Shown one piece after another: positions 25,226 through 33,112 of a stretch of 64,000 bases of DNA (position 1 is the stretch's first letter; each line of letters opens with the position of its first letter). The position numbers and the translations under genes were made by a program. The stretch is from Streptomyces kaniharaensis (lineage in GTDB: Bacteria; Actinomycetota; Actinomycetes; Streptomycetales; Streptomycetaceae), in NCBI RefSeq assembly GCF_009569385.1, contig NZ_WBOF01000001.1:5837501-5901500 (forward strand). The letters are read 5' to 3'. The notes under the pieces were generated by a model. That model saw nothing but the letters and a program-made list of their open reading frames with translations, was not told the DNA's origin and searched no databases.

Positions 25226-25894
25226 ATGACCACCCCCGGTGTCCGCCCTTCCGCTGTCTACCGTCCGGTCCGGCTGGTGGCGGTCCTGGACGCGCCGCTG
25301 TCGCGATGGCTGTGGCTGGTGAAGTGGATTCTGGTGATCCCTCACCTGGTGGTGCTGTTCTTCCTGTGGATCGCGTTCGTCCTGGTGAGTGTGGTCGCGT
25401 TCTTCTCGATCTTCATCAACGAGCGCTACCCGCGTGCCTTGTTCGACTTCAACCTCGGCGTACTGCGCTGGAGTTGGCGAGTGTCGTACTACGCGTACGG
25501 CGCGCTGGGAACCGACCGGTACCCGCCGTTCAGCCTGCGGGAGGAACCGGACTACCCCGCCCGGCTCGACGTCGCCTACCCGGAGCGGCTGTCCCGTGGG
25601 CTTGTTCTGGTCAAGTGGTGGCTCCTCGCGATTCCGCACTACCTGGTGATCGGCGTCTTCAGCGGCGGCTGGCGGGGGGACGGGGGCGAGCCGGGGCTCA
25701 TCGGTCTCCTGGCGCTGATCGCGGCCGTCATCCTGGCCTTCACCTCGTGCTACCCGCGCGACCTCTTCGACCTGGTCATCGGCCTCAACCGCTGGGTGTT
25801 CCGGGTCGCCGCCTACGCGGCCCTGATGACCGACGAGTATCCGCCGTTCCGGCTCGACCAGGGCGGCCGCGAACCGGGCGAGCTCCCGCCGTGA
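25226..25894 (+). CDS. DUF4389 membrane protein
   Basis: This 222-residue protein has two homologous halves, each with a K-W-x-L-x-I-P-H membrane hairpin (V-K-W-I-L-V-I-P-H and V-K-W-W-L-L-A-I-P-H) and a Y-P-R-x-L-F-D segment. They are followed by R-W-x-x-R-V and Y-P-P-F. This duplicated pattern defines DUF4389. About four to five membrane helices are visible, and both halves end in a soluble strand. The function is unknown. The ribosome binding site GAGAGGAGGAG is very strong, so expression is likely high. Confidence 0.9.
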   Translation: MTTPGVRPSAVYRPVRLVAVLDAPLSRWLWLVKWILVIPHLVVLFFLWIAFVLVSVVAFFSIFINERYPRALFDFNLGVLRWSWRVSYYAYGALGTDRYPPFSLREEPDYPARLDVAYPERLSRGLVLVKWWLLAIPHYLVIGVFSGGWRGDGGEPGLIGLLALIAAVILAFTSCYPRDLFDLVIGLNRWVFRVAAYAALMTDEYPPFRLDQGGREPGELPP

Positions 25895-25921
25895 CCACCG
25901 TCCGCCACCCGGCAACAGCCC

Positions 25922-26338
25922 CTACCGCTCGCCGCTCTGCGGCAGGACCGGCTTCACGTCCAGGACCGGGGTGCCGTCGAGGGCTTCGAGGCCGCTGACG
26001 CGGACGCGCGGGCCGTCCACGGCGAGGATGGTGACCCGGTGCAGGCCGATGGGGTTGGGCCGGTCGGGCGAGCGGGTGGCGAAGACCCCGGTCTCCGGCC
26101 GGGAGAGGTCCCCGCGCGGGTGGACGGCGAGCACCTCGCGGTCTGCCCGGTCGAGCCAGGTGAGCAGCAGAACCTCCTGTCCGACGTCCAGGTCCCGCAG
26201 TCCCCGTACCATCGACGGCTCGAAGACCAGCCAGGCGTCCGGCCCGCCCTCGTCATCCTGCTTGGGGGCGTCCGCCCGGTCCAGCAGGGGTGACTCGACC
26301 CGGCCGATCGCCCGTACCCGGTAGTCCTGGTTCGCCAT
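25922..26338 (-). CDS. TrmO/UPF0066 family tRNA methyltransferase-like protein
   Basis: The protein is 138 residues from the ATG at 26338; an upstream ATG at 26386 would add 16 non-conserved residues. Family motifs are I-G-R-V-E-S-P-L at the start, R-S-P-D-R-P-N-P-I-G-L-H in the middle, and D-G-T-P-V-L-D-V-K-P at the end. E. coli TrmO N6-methylates t6A37 of tRNA using SAM. The short length matches the single-domain TsaA-type members, so tRNA modification is likely but untested. Convergent with the DUF4389 gene. Confidence 0.85.
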   Translation of the reverse strand: MANQDYRVRAIGRVESPLLDRADAPKQDDEGGPDAWLVFEPSMVRGLRDLDVGQEVLLLTWLDRADREVLAVHPRGDLSRPETGVFATRSPDRPNPIGLHRVTILAVDGPRVRVSGLEALDGTPVLDVKPVLPQSGER

Positions 26339-26476
26339 CGCTCTCTCCGCTCGCCCCTCCTGAGCGTGTGGGGTTCGCTCGTACAACGCCGCGACTCGGC
26401 TCGTCTCATCCCACGTCGCCTGCCGAGGTCTGTCTGCCCGCCGAGTGTCGAAGGGCTGGCACGATGGCGGCGAAGC

Positions 26477-28831
26477 TCAGGCACTCGGGTGCGGCTGGCC
26501 CTCGGCCCGCGCGTGGAGGTGCCACTCCATCACCTGCGCCGTCATGGGCCGGCCGAAGTGGAAGCCCTGGCCCCACAGGCAGCCGAGCGCGCGAAGGCGA
26601 TCGGCCTGGGCGGCCGTCTCGACGCCTTCGGCGACGATGTCCAGGCCGAGACTGCGGCCGAGGTGGACGATCGTCCGGACGAGGATGTCGTCCCGATCCT
26701 CGCCGGCGATGCTGACGAAGCTGGGGTCGAGCTTGATCGCGTCGACCGGGATGTCCCGCAGACAGGCGAGGGACGACCGGGTGCCGAAGTCCTGGACGGA
26801 GATCCGGACCCCCATGCCGCGCAGCCTCGCGATGTGGGAGCGGGCGATCTCCCGGTCGCCCGTGAGCGTGGCCTCGCTGATCTCCAGGATCAGCGAGCCG
26901 GCGGCCAGCCCGCTCTCGTCGAGGGCGCCGGCCACGACGTCGGAGAAGTCCGGGCCCCAGAGCTGGCGGCCGGAGACGTTGACGATCACCGCGAGTTCCC
27001 GGCGCTCGGGGAGGGCGTCGTGCCAATGCCGGGCCTGCAGGCACGCCTGCCGCAGCACCCAGCCTCCGACCGGCACGATCACTCCCGTCTCCTCGGCCAC
27101 GGGAATGAACTCGTTGGGCGGGACGAGTCCGCCGCCCTTCGGGGCCCAGCGCAGCAGGGCCTTCACCCTGCCGACCTCGCCGGTGGCCAGGGCGACCACC
27201 GGCTGGTAGTAGAGCATGAGCTCGTCACGGTCGGCCGCACCGCGCAGCGCCTCGGCGATCCGGGCGTGGTCCTGGGAGGAGTCCCGCATGTGCGGCTGGA
27301 ACAGGACCATCCGGTTCTTGCCCTCGGTCTTGGCCAAGTACAGTGCGACGTCGGCGTCGCGCAGGGCGTCCGTCGCCTTGCCCGGCTCGCGGATCAGGCG
27401 CGCGCCGAGGCTCGCGGTCACGTGGATCTGCCGGTGGTCCGCGACCACGAACGGGGTCTGGAACTGCCCGAGGATCCGCTCCATGTACTCGCTCAGGTTG
27501 TCCTCGTTCAGCTCGTCCACGAGCACGGCGAACTCGTCCCCGCCCAGTCTGGCGACCAGGTCGCGCCTGCGCACCCCGCCCACCAGCCGATTGGCGACGG
27601 CGATCAGCAGCTCGTCTCCCACCGGGTGCCCGAGGGAGTCGTTGACGTACTTGAAGCCGTCCAGGTCCAGGAGGAGCAGCCCGGAGGGGCGCAGCTCCGA
27701 AGGCCGGTCCACCGCGTGTTCCAGCCGGTCCCCCAGCAGGAGCCGGTTGGCCAGTCCGGTCAGCGGATCATGGAACGCCTGATGGCTCAGCCGGTGCTGC
27801 AGCTCCGCCTGCTCGTGCAGTGACTCCTCCAGAGCCCGGGCCCGTAGCCTCGCCTCCTCGGCTCTGGCCTGCGCGTACCGGGCGAGGTAACTGACGCGCA
27901 GCACGAGCAGGACCGCGAGGGCGGCGACCATGCCGACGACGGCCGCGATGTGCCTCGGTTCGTTCTGGATGCCTCCGACGTCCAGCACCACGATCGCGGG
28001 CCCCATCAGGGCCAGTGCGAGCAGGGCCGCCAGCCGGGGGCGGGAGAGCGTGATCTCACGGCCCGCCGTCTGCTCCGTCGGGCGGGCCGGAGCGGGCCGA
28101 AGGGCCGCCGTGCCCAGGAAGAGGTAGGAGATCATCCAGCCCACTTCGGACACGTTCTCCCCGATCGCCGTCCCGGTCGTCGCGGACGTCCCGTAGTAGA
28201 GCGCGTCGGCGGCGAGCATCGTGGCCAGCCAGCCGATGAGGAGCGGGAAGGACGGGCCGCGGGAGTAGCCGGCCGTCAGCACCAGGCGAGCCGCCAGGCA
28301 CAGGAGGACCAGGTCGGCCACCGGATAGGCGACCGACACCGCGAGCGACAGCGGGTCCAGGTGGCTGCGCACGTACGGGCCGATGATGAAGACCCAGGAG
28401 AGCGTGGCGAATCCGAGCGTCACGATGCCCGCGTCCAGCAGGCCCACCCAGTGCGCCCGGCTGGTCAGCCTGCCCCCGAACATCAGCAGTCCCACGGCGT
28501 ACAGAAGGTAGGCGGCCAGGTAGAGCCAGTCGACGAGTCCCGGGAACGGCACCTCCGCTCCCCGCACCTGGTAGAGCCCCCAGATCGTGTCCGCCGCGGC
28601 GTAGGGGGCCGTGCCCAGCGCCAGCACGTACCACGCGGCCGCCGAGGGCGGCCGGTTGATGCGCACTCCCACCGGGACCGCGATGGCCGTCGCCACCCCC
28701 AGCGCCGAGGGTAGCCAGAAACGGGCGGGGGACGACACGACCACGAACGCCACGATCACCGCCGTGCCCGCCACCGGGAACGCCCACCATGCGCCGACGC
28801 GGCCGCGCCACCCGCCGCGAAGCCAGCCCAT
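26477..28831 (-). CDS. Membrane GGDEF-EAL protein: intact cyclase, degenerate phosphodiesterase
   Basis: This 784-residue protein has an N-terminal membrane sensor of about ten helices (residues 15-320). A short coiled-coil rich in Arg-Ala-Glu leads to a GGDEF domain (about 355-520) and an EAL domain (about 535-780). The cyclase site reads L-G-G-D-E-F and has an R-R-R-D inhibitory I-site five residues before it, so diguanylate cyclase activity and product inhibition are expected. The EAL domain has K-A-L-L-R-W in place of E-A-L-L-R-W and Q-D-F-G-T-R in place of D-D-F-G-T-G. Both changes hit metal-binding or catalytic positions, so phosphodiesterase activity is unlikely and it may only bind c-di-GMP. 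Streptomyces uses c-di-GMP to control sporulation. Confidence 0.9.
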   Translation of the reverse strand: MGWLRGGWRGRVGAWWAFPVAGTAVIVAFVVVSSPARFWLPSALGVATAIAVPVGVRINRPPSAAAWYVLALGTAPYAAADTIWGLYQVRGAEVPFPGLVDWLYLAAYLLYAVGLLMFGGRLTSRAHWVGLLDAGIVTLGFATLSWVFIIGPYVRSHLDPLSLAVSVAYPVADLVLLCLAARLVLTAGYSRGPSFPLLIGWLATMLAADALYYGTSATTGTAIGENVSEVGWMISYLFLGTAALRPAPARPTEQTAGREITLSRPRLAALLALALMGPAIVVLDVGGIQNEPRHIAAVVGMVAALAVLLVLRVSYLARYAQARAEEARLRARALEESLHEQAELQHRLSHQAFHDPLTGLANRLLLGDRLEHAVDRPSELRPSGLLLLDLDGFKYVNDSLGHPVGDELLIAVANRLVGGVRRRDLVARLGGDEFAVLVDELNEDNLSEYMERILGQFQTPFVVADHRQIHVTASLGARLIREPGKATDALRDADVALYLAKTEGKNRMVLFQPHMRDSSQDHARIAEALRGAADRDELMLYYQPVVALATGEVGRVKALLRWAPKGGGLVPPNEFIPVAEETGVIVPVGGWVLRQACLQARHWHDALPERRELAVIVNVSGRQLWGPDFSDVVAGALDESGLAAGSLILEISEATLTGDREIARSHIARLRGMGVRISVQDFGTRSSLACLRDIPVDAIKLDPSFVSIAGEDRDDILVRTIVHLGRSLGLDIVAEGVETAAQADRLRALGCLWGQGFHFGRPMTAQVMEWHLHARAEGQPHPSA

Positions 28832-29178
28832 ACACCCTCCTCACCGACGGGTCGGGCGTCCGGAAGCACCCTGTGCGCCGTGGGTGAACCGCTCGCGCGT
28901 CGAGGAGCCCCGGACCAGCTACCTCCAGCCAAGAGCGAACGACACGAGATCGCAAACCCAGACCGGTCGACCGGGCTGCGGGGAACGCCCAACTCCCGCC
29001 GCCACCCTGTCCGTTCACGGGGAGTGCCGAACACCGGTCAGGTCGGCGTTCCTTGGGGCGTCGTCACTCAGTGTCCACGCTTCCGGGAGAGGCCCGTGCC
29101 TTCATGGTTGCCCGGCCAACGTTCTGCCAGGGGTGCACGACCGGAGTCCGTGGGTGAGCCTGGAAGTGGAGGTGGAGC
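28832..29178. other. Divergent intergenic region, no gene seen
   Basis: The stretch between the GGDEF-EAL start and the amine-oxidase start holds no supported ORF. Both genes read outward, so it must contain two promoters, but I could not pick convincing -35/-10 pairs. Confidence 0.4.
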
Positions 29179-30564
29179 ATGGAACGGCTACACGCGGACG
29201 TGTGCGTCGTCGGTGCGGGCTTCGCGGGACTGGCAGCCGCACTGCAGCTGACCCGGGCCGGCTGTGACGTCGTGGTGCTGGAGGCCCGGGACCGGGTGGG
29301 CGGACGGGTCTGGAACCGGGAGATGGCGGACGGGACGGTGGTCTCGGCAGGCGGCACGTGGCTGGGCAGGGGACAGGAGCGGATGTTCCGCCTCTGCCGG
29401 GACATGGGACTCGACGTCTACCCCCAGTACGATCAGGGAGACCACATCCTGCGCCTGGACGGCCAGAACCGCCGCTACCGGGGGGCCGCGCCCCACGCGG
29501 GTCCGGTGGCGCTCGCCGCCCTCGGCCTGGCCATGCTGCGCCTCAACCTGATGGCACGCCGACTGCCACCGGGCGAACCGTGGCGAGCCGGGGGAGCCCG
29601 GGCGTGGGACGCCCGTACGCTCGGGCAGTGGATCGGCGAACCGCTCAACGTTCCTTCGGCCACCGCCCGGACGCTGCTGCACTCCGCCTTCGGCGTGCTG
29701 TTCTGCGTCGACCCTGCGGAGGTCTCATTGCTGGGATCGCTGGTGCTGGCCCGGGGCGGCGGTGGCTTCGGCTACTACACCGACTCCCGCAGGACCGAGA
29801 CACACCTGGTGGACGGTGGAGCCCCGGAACTGGCCCGGCGGATGGCCGGGCGCCTCGGTGACGCCGTGCGTCCGGGCTGCGCGGTGCGGCAGATCACCGA
29901 GAACGTGTACGACGTGGAGGTCCGCTCCGACGAACTCGCCGTGCGGGCACAGCGGGTGATCGTGGCCACCCCGCCGGTGCTGGCCGGGCGGATCGCCTTC
30001 GATCCGCCCCTTCCGGTCGCGCACGCCCAGCTGCGGCAGCGGCTGGTCCCCGGAGCGATCATCCGGGTTCACACGACCTACCCGGCGCCGTTCTGGCGCG
30101 GGCGCGGCCTGTCGGGGCAGACCCTGGCGCCGCAGTCGCCCGTGGCGGTCACCATAGATCAGACGCCGCGCTCCGGGCGGCCGGGAGTCCTCAGCAGCTA
30201 CGCCTTCGGCACCGCCGCACTGAAGGTGGCCCGCCTGGCCCCCGAGCGGCGCAGGCAGATGTGGCTGGAAGCGTTGGCCGAACGCTTCGGCCCCGAGGCA
30301 CTCGAGCCCCTGGCCTACCTGGAGACCGACTGGTCCGCCCAGCCCTGGTCCCTGGGCGGGATGATCGCCCACTTCCCGCCGGGCGCCCTGACCGGCTACG
30401 GCGAGGCCCTGCGCGAACCGGTGGGACGCATCCACTGGGCCGGAACCGAGTCGGCCACCCTCATGCACGGCCTCATGGAAGGCGCGGTCCGCTCCGGCGA
30501 GCGAGCCGCCACCGAGGTCCTGGCCGTCCTCGCCCCCAGCCGCCGCCCGGTCGCCCGGCGCTGA
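29179..30564 (+). CDS. Flavin monoamine oxidase family FAD-dependent oxidoreductase
   Basis: This 461-residue protein has the Rossmann FAD motif V-G-A-G-F-A-G-L-A-A-A near residue 12, then E-A-R-D-R-V-G-G-R-V and the G-G-T-W-L-G loop. The C-terminal flavin motif is H-W-A-G-T-E-S-A, then G-A-V-R-S-G-E-R-A-A. This order is that of the amine oxidase superfamily (MAO, polyamine and L-amino-acid oxidases). The substrate is not defined by sequence. There is no signal peptide, so it is probably cytoplasmic. A GTGGAGGTGGAG sequence precedes the ATG. Convergent with the Lrp gene, 27 bases apart. Confidence 0.9.
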   Translation: MERLHADVCVVGAGFAGLAAALQLTRAGCDVVVLEARDRVGGRVWNREMADGTVVSAGGTWLGRGQERMFRLCRDMGLDVYPQYDQGDHILRLDGQNRRYRGAAPHAGPVALAALGLAMLRLNLMARRLPPGEPWRAGGARAWDARTLGQWIGEPLNVPSATARTLLHSAFGVLFCVDPAEVSLLGSLVLARGGGGFGYYTDSRRTETHLVDGGAPELARRMAGRLGDAVRPGCAVRQITENVYDVEVRSDELAVRAQRVIVATPPVLAGRIAFDPPLPVAHAQLRQRLVPGAIIRVHTTYPAPFWRGRGLSGQTLAPQSPVAVTIDQTPRSGRPGVLSSYAFGTAALKVARLAPERRRQMWLEALAERFGPEALEPLAYLETDWSAQPWSLGGMIAHFPPGALTGYGEALREPVGRIHWAGTESATLMHGLMEGAVRSGERAATEVLAVLAPSRRPVARR

Positions 30565-30591
30565 CCGGACACGCCGTCCATCGCCTCCCGC

Positions 30592-31119
30592 TCATCGTGC
30601 CGGGAGCACGACGCGCTGGTCGACGGGGGAGGAGAGGATCACAGACGTGGTGGTGCGGCCGAGGATGGAGATGAGTTCGATCAGCTCCTCTAGGTGGGTC
30701 GTGTCGCGGGCGGCGATCTTGAAGACCCAGCAGTCCTCGCCGATCACGTGGTGCACCTCCAGGATCTCCGGGCGGTGGAGCAGCTCCTGGCTGCGCAGGT
30801 GCTTGACCGTCATGCGGGCGTGCGGGGAGACGCGGACGAAGGCCTGGATGCCGTAGCCGAGGCGGTCGGGGGCGACGCGGGCCGCGTAGCCGGTGATCGT
30901 GCCGTCGGCTTCGAGGCGGCGGACGCGTTCGCCGACGGCGGCGGGGCTGAGATTGACCCGGCGGCCGAGTTCGCTGAGCGTGATCCGGCCCTCGGTCTGG
31001 AGCAGCTCCAGCAGGCGCTGATCGACCGCGTCGAGGCCGCCTCCGGGACGTGCTGAGGAATCGTCGGCCGTGGCGCCGATCTGCCGTCGGTCTTTCGGTC
31101 GTAGCGCCTGAACTCCCAT
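30592..31119 (-). CDS. Lrp/AsnC family transcriptional regulator
   Basis: This 175-residue protein has an extended N-terminus, then the AsnC helix-turn-helix: D-A-V-D-Q-R-L-L-E-L-L, then S-E-L-G-R-R-V-N-L-S and V-G-E-R-V-R-R-L-E. The RAM ligand domain follows, with H-H-V-I-G-E-D-C-W-V-F-K. The start at 31119 has GGGGAG a few bases upstream. The next gene is divergent with only 45 bases between the starts, so Lrp probably controls the epimerase and aldo/keto reductase pair as well as itself. Confidence 0.92.
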   Translation of the reverse strand: MGVQALRPKDRRQIGATADDSSARPGGGLDAVDQRLLELLQTEGRITLSELGRRVNLSPAAVGERVRRLEADGTITGYAARVAPDRLGYGIQAFVRVSPHARMTVKHLRSQELLHRPEILEVHHVIGEDCWVFKIAARDTTHLEELIELISILGRTTTSVILSSPVDQRVVLPAR

Positions 31120-31164
31120 GATCTCCCCTTCATCCGGTGACGCCGCACCGTAACACTTGAGGGC

Positions 31165-32028
31165 ATGGAACAAGCTCTCGTTATCGGCGGAAACCGTTAC
31201 TTCGGACGGCGGTTGGTCACGCTGCTGCGCGACTCCGGCGTTCACGTCAGTGTGCTGAACCGGGGCTCGGCGGCTCCTCCGCCCGGCGTCACCCATCTCG
31301 TGGCCGACCGGGAGGACGAGACGGCGCTGGCCGCCGCGCTGGCCGGCCGGAGCTTCGACGTCGTGGTCGACCAGGTCTGCTACACCGCGTCGCACGCGGA
31401 GGGCGCCGTCCGGGCGTTCGCCGGCCGCGTCGGGCGTTACGTGATGACCTCCACCATCGAGGTGTACGACACCGGCGAGGCCCGGCCCGCGGGCGTGCCG
31501 CTCGGCGAGCACGCGTTCGACCCGGCCCAGTGGCGCATGCAGGACGGGGACGGGTCGTACGGGGAGGGCAAGCGGCAGGCGGAGGCCGTGTTCACCCGCA
31601 GCGGGGCGTTCCCGTTCGTCACCGTCCGGGCCGGGCACGTGCTGGGCGCCGCCGACTTCACCGGCCGCCTCGCGTACTACCGCGAGCGGATCGACGCCGG
31701 GCTCCCGGTCGCCGTCCACCCGGAGAACCTGCCCTCGTCGTACACCCACGAGGCCGAGATGGCCGACGTCCTGTACTGGGCGGCCGGGGCGGACTTCACC
31801 GGTGCCGTCAACGCCTGCTCGTACGGCGAGTTGACCGCAACCGACATCTGCGAGCTCGTCGCGGCCGGACGCCCCTACCGGACGGCGGCGCCCGCGCCCG
31901 GCGAGGAGGCCTCGCCGTTCTCCTTCGACCGCTACTACGGCATGGACAACTCCCGTGCCGAGCAGCTCGGTTACACCTTCTCCCACACCCGCGACTGGCT
32001 GCCCGAGCTGGTCGCCGCGACCCGCTGA
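31165..32028 (+). CDS. NAD-dependent epimerase/dehydratase family protein
   Basis: This 287-residue extended SDR has an N-terminal Rossmann signature, V-I-G-G-N-R-Y-F-G-R-R, that is modified from GxxGxxG; N-R-Y-F-G is found in isoflavone-reductase-like and chloroplast RNA-binding-like epimerases. A possible catalytic Tyr is in S-Y-G-E-G-K-R-Q, which preserves the YxxxK spacing. GAGGG lies just before the ATG. The next gene begins 16 bases after the stop, so the pair is probably one transcript divergent from Lrp. The substrate is unknown. Confidence 0.88.
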   Translation: MEQALVIGGNRYFGRRLVTLLRDSGVHVSVLNRGSAAPPPGVTHLVADREDETALAAALAGRSFDVVVDQVCYTASHAEGAVRAFAGRVGRYVMTSTIEVYDTGEARPAGVPLGEHAFDPAQWRMQDGDGSYGEGKRQAEAVFTRSGAFPFVTVRAGHVLGAADFTGRLAYYRERIDAGLPVAVHPENLPSSYTHEAEMADVLYWAAGADFTGAVNACSYGELTATDICELVAAGRPYRTAAPAPGEEASPFSFDRYYGMDNSRAEQLGYTFSHTRDWLPELVAATR

Positions 32029-32044
32029 CAGGAGCCCACGCACC

Positions 32045-32929
32045 ATGACCACCCGCCGAACGACCACCCGCCGAGTCGGAACCCTCGACGTCAGCGCCAT
32101 CGGCCTGGGCGCGATGCCGCTCTCGGTCGAGGGCCGCCCGGACGAGCAGCGGGCGATCGCCACCGTGCACGCCGCCCTGGACGCCGGTGTCACGCTGATC
32201 GACACCGCCGACTCCTACCACTGGCACGCCGACGAGTACGGCCACAACGAGCGGCTGATCGCCCGGGCCCTCGCCGCCTACGGCCCCGGCGCCGACGGCG
32301 TGCTGATCGCCACCAAGGGCGGGCGCGGCCGCCCCGGAGACGGCTCGTGGACCATCGACGGCGACCCGGCGCACCTCCGGCGGGCCTGCGAGGGCTCGCT
32401 GCGCCGCCTCGGCGTCGAGGCGATCGGCCTCTACCAGCAGCACCACCCGGATCCGCGCGTCCCGTACGAGGACTCGCTGGGCGCGATCCGCGAGCTGTAC
32501 GAGGAGGGCAAGATCCGGGCGGCCGGCATCTCCAACGTCTCGGTGGAGCAGGTCCGGCAGGCCCGGGAGATCCTCGGCGAGGCCCTGGTCTCCGTGCAGA
32601 ACCGCTACTCGCCGACGGTCCTCCAGCACCAGCGGGTGCTGGACCTGTGCACCGAACTCGGCCTGGCCTTCCTGCCCTGGAGCCCGCTCGGCGGCATCGG
32701 CCGGGCGGACGGACTCGGCGGCGCGAGCGAGGCGTTCGCGAAGGTCGCGGCCGGGCACGGGGTCAGCCCGCAGCGCGTCGCGCTGGCCTGGCTGCTGGCC
32801 CGCTCGCCGGTGATGCTGCCGATCCCGGGTGCCAGCCGGCCGGAGACGATCCGCGACTCGGCGGCCGCCGCGCAGCTGGTGCTCGGCACGGAGGAGCTGG
32901 CCCTGCTGGACTCACGAACCCGTTCGTGA
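32045..32929 (+). CDS. Aldo/keto reductase
   Basis: This 294-residue AKR carries the catalytic tetrad: Asp in I-D-T-A-D-S, Tyr in D-E-Y-G-H-N-E, Lys in I-A-T-K-G-G, and His in Y-Q-Q-H-H-P-D-P. NADPH-binding residues are in the C-terminal P-I-P-G-A-S-R. These enzymes reduce aldehydes and ketones with NADPH. It follows the epimerase gene by 16 bases, consistent with a two-enzyme unit. A 14-nt tandem repeat begins in its last codons. Confidence 0.93.
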   Translation: MTTRRTTTRRVGTLDVSAIGLGAMPLSVEGRPDEQRAIATVHAALDAGVTLIDTADSYHWHADEYGHNERLIARALAAYGPGADGVLIATKGGRGRPGDGSWTIDGDPAHLRRACEGSLRRLGVEAIGLYQQHHPDPRVPYEDSLGAIRELYEEGKIRAAGISNVSVEQVRQAREILGEALVSVQNRYSPTVLQHQRVLDLCTELGLAFLPWSPLGGIGRADGLGGASEAFAKVAAGHGVSPQRVALAWLLARSPVMLPIPGASRPETIRDSAAAAQLVLGTEELALLDSRTRS

Positions 32930-32950
32930 CGACCACTTCGTGACGACCAC
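32923..32950. repeat. 14-nt perfect tandem duplication spanning the reductase stop
   Basis: TTCGTGACGACCAC occurs twice in a row at 32923-32936 and 32937-32950. The first copy contains the aldo/keto reductase stop codon, and the second repeats it in another frame. Confidence 0.8.
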
Positions 32951-33112
32951 GCCCGTCCCGGACGCCGCTTCGTCACCACATGTTCGTACAACTCGATGCG
33001 TTCGCCTGACGTACAGCCGGCAGCCATGAGCGGTCCGTCGGGTCGTACCCCGCACGCGCTGTCCTTGGGGCACCGTCCTCCACCCCCGTGACACGCAGAG
33101 GTCATTCCACCC

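Noticed and set aside
32930..33112. PHO box upstream of the phospholipase C
   Set aside because: GTTCG-like words occur, but not at 11-bp spacing or with the expected consensus.
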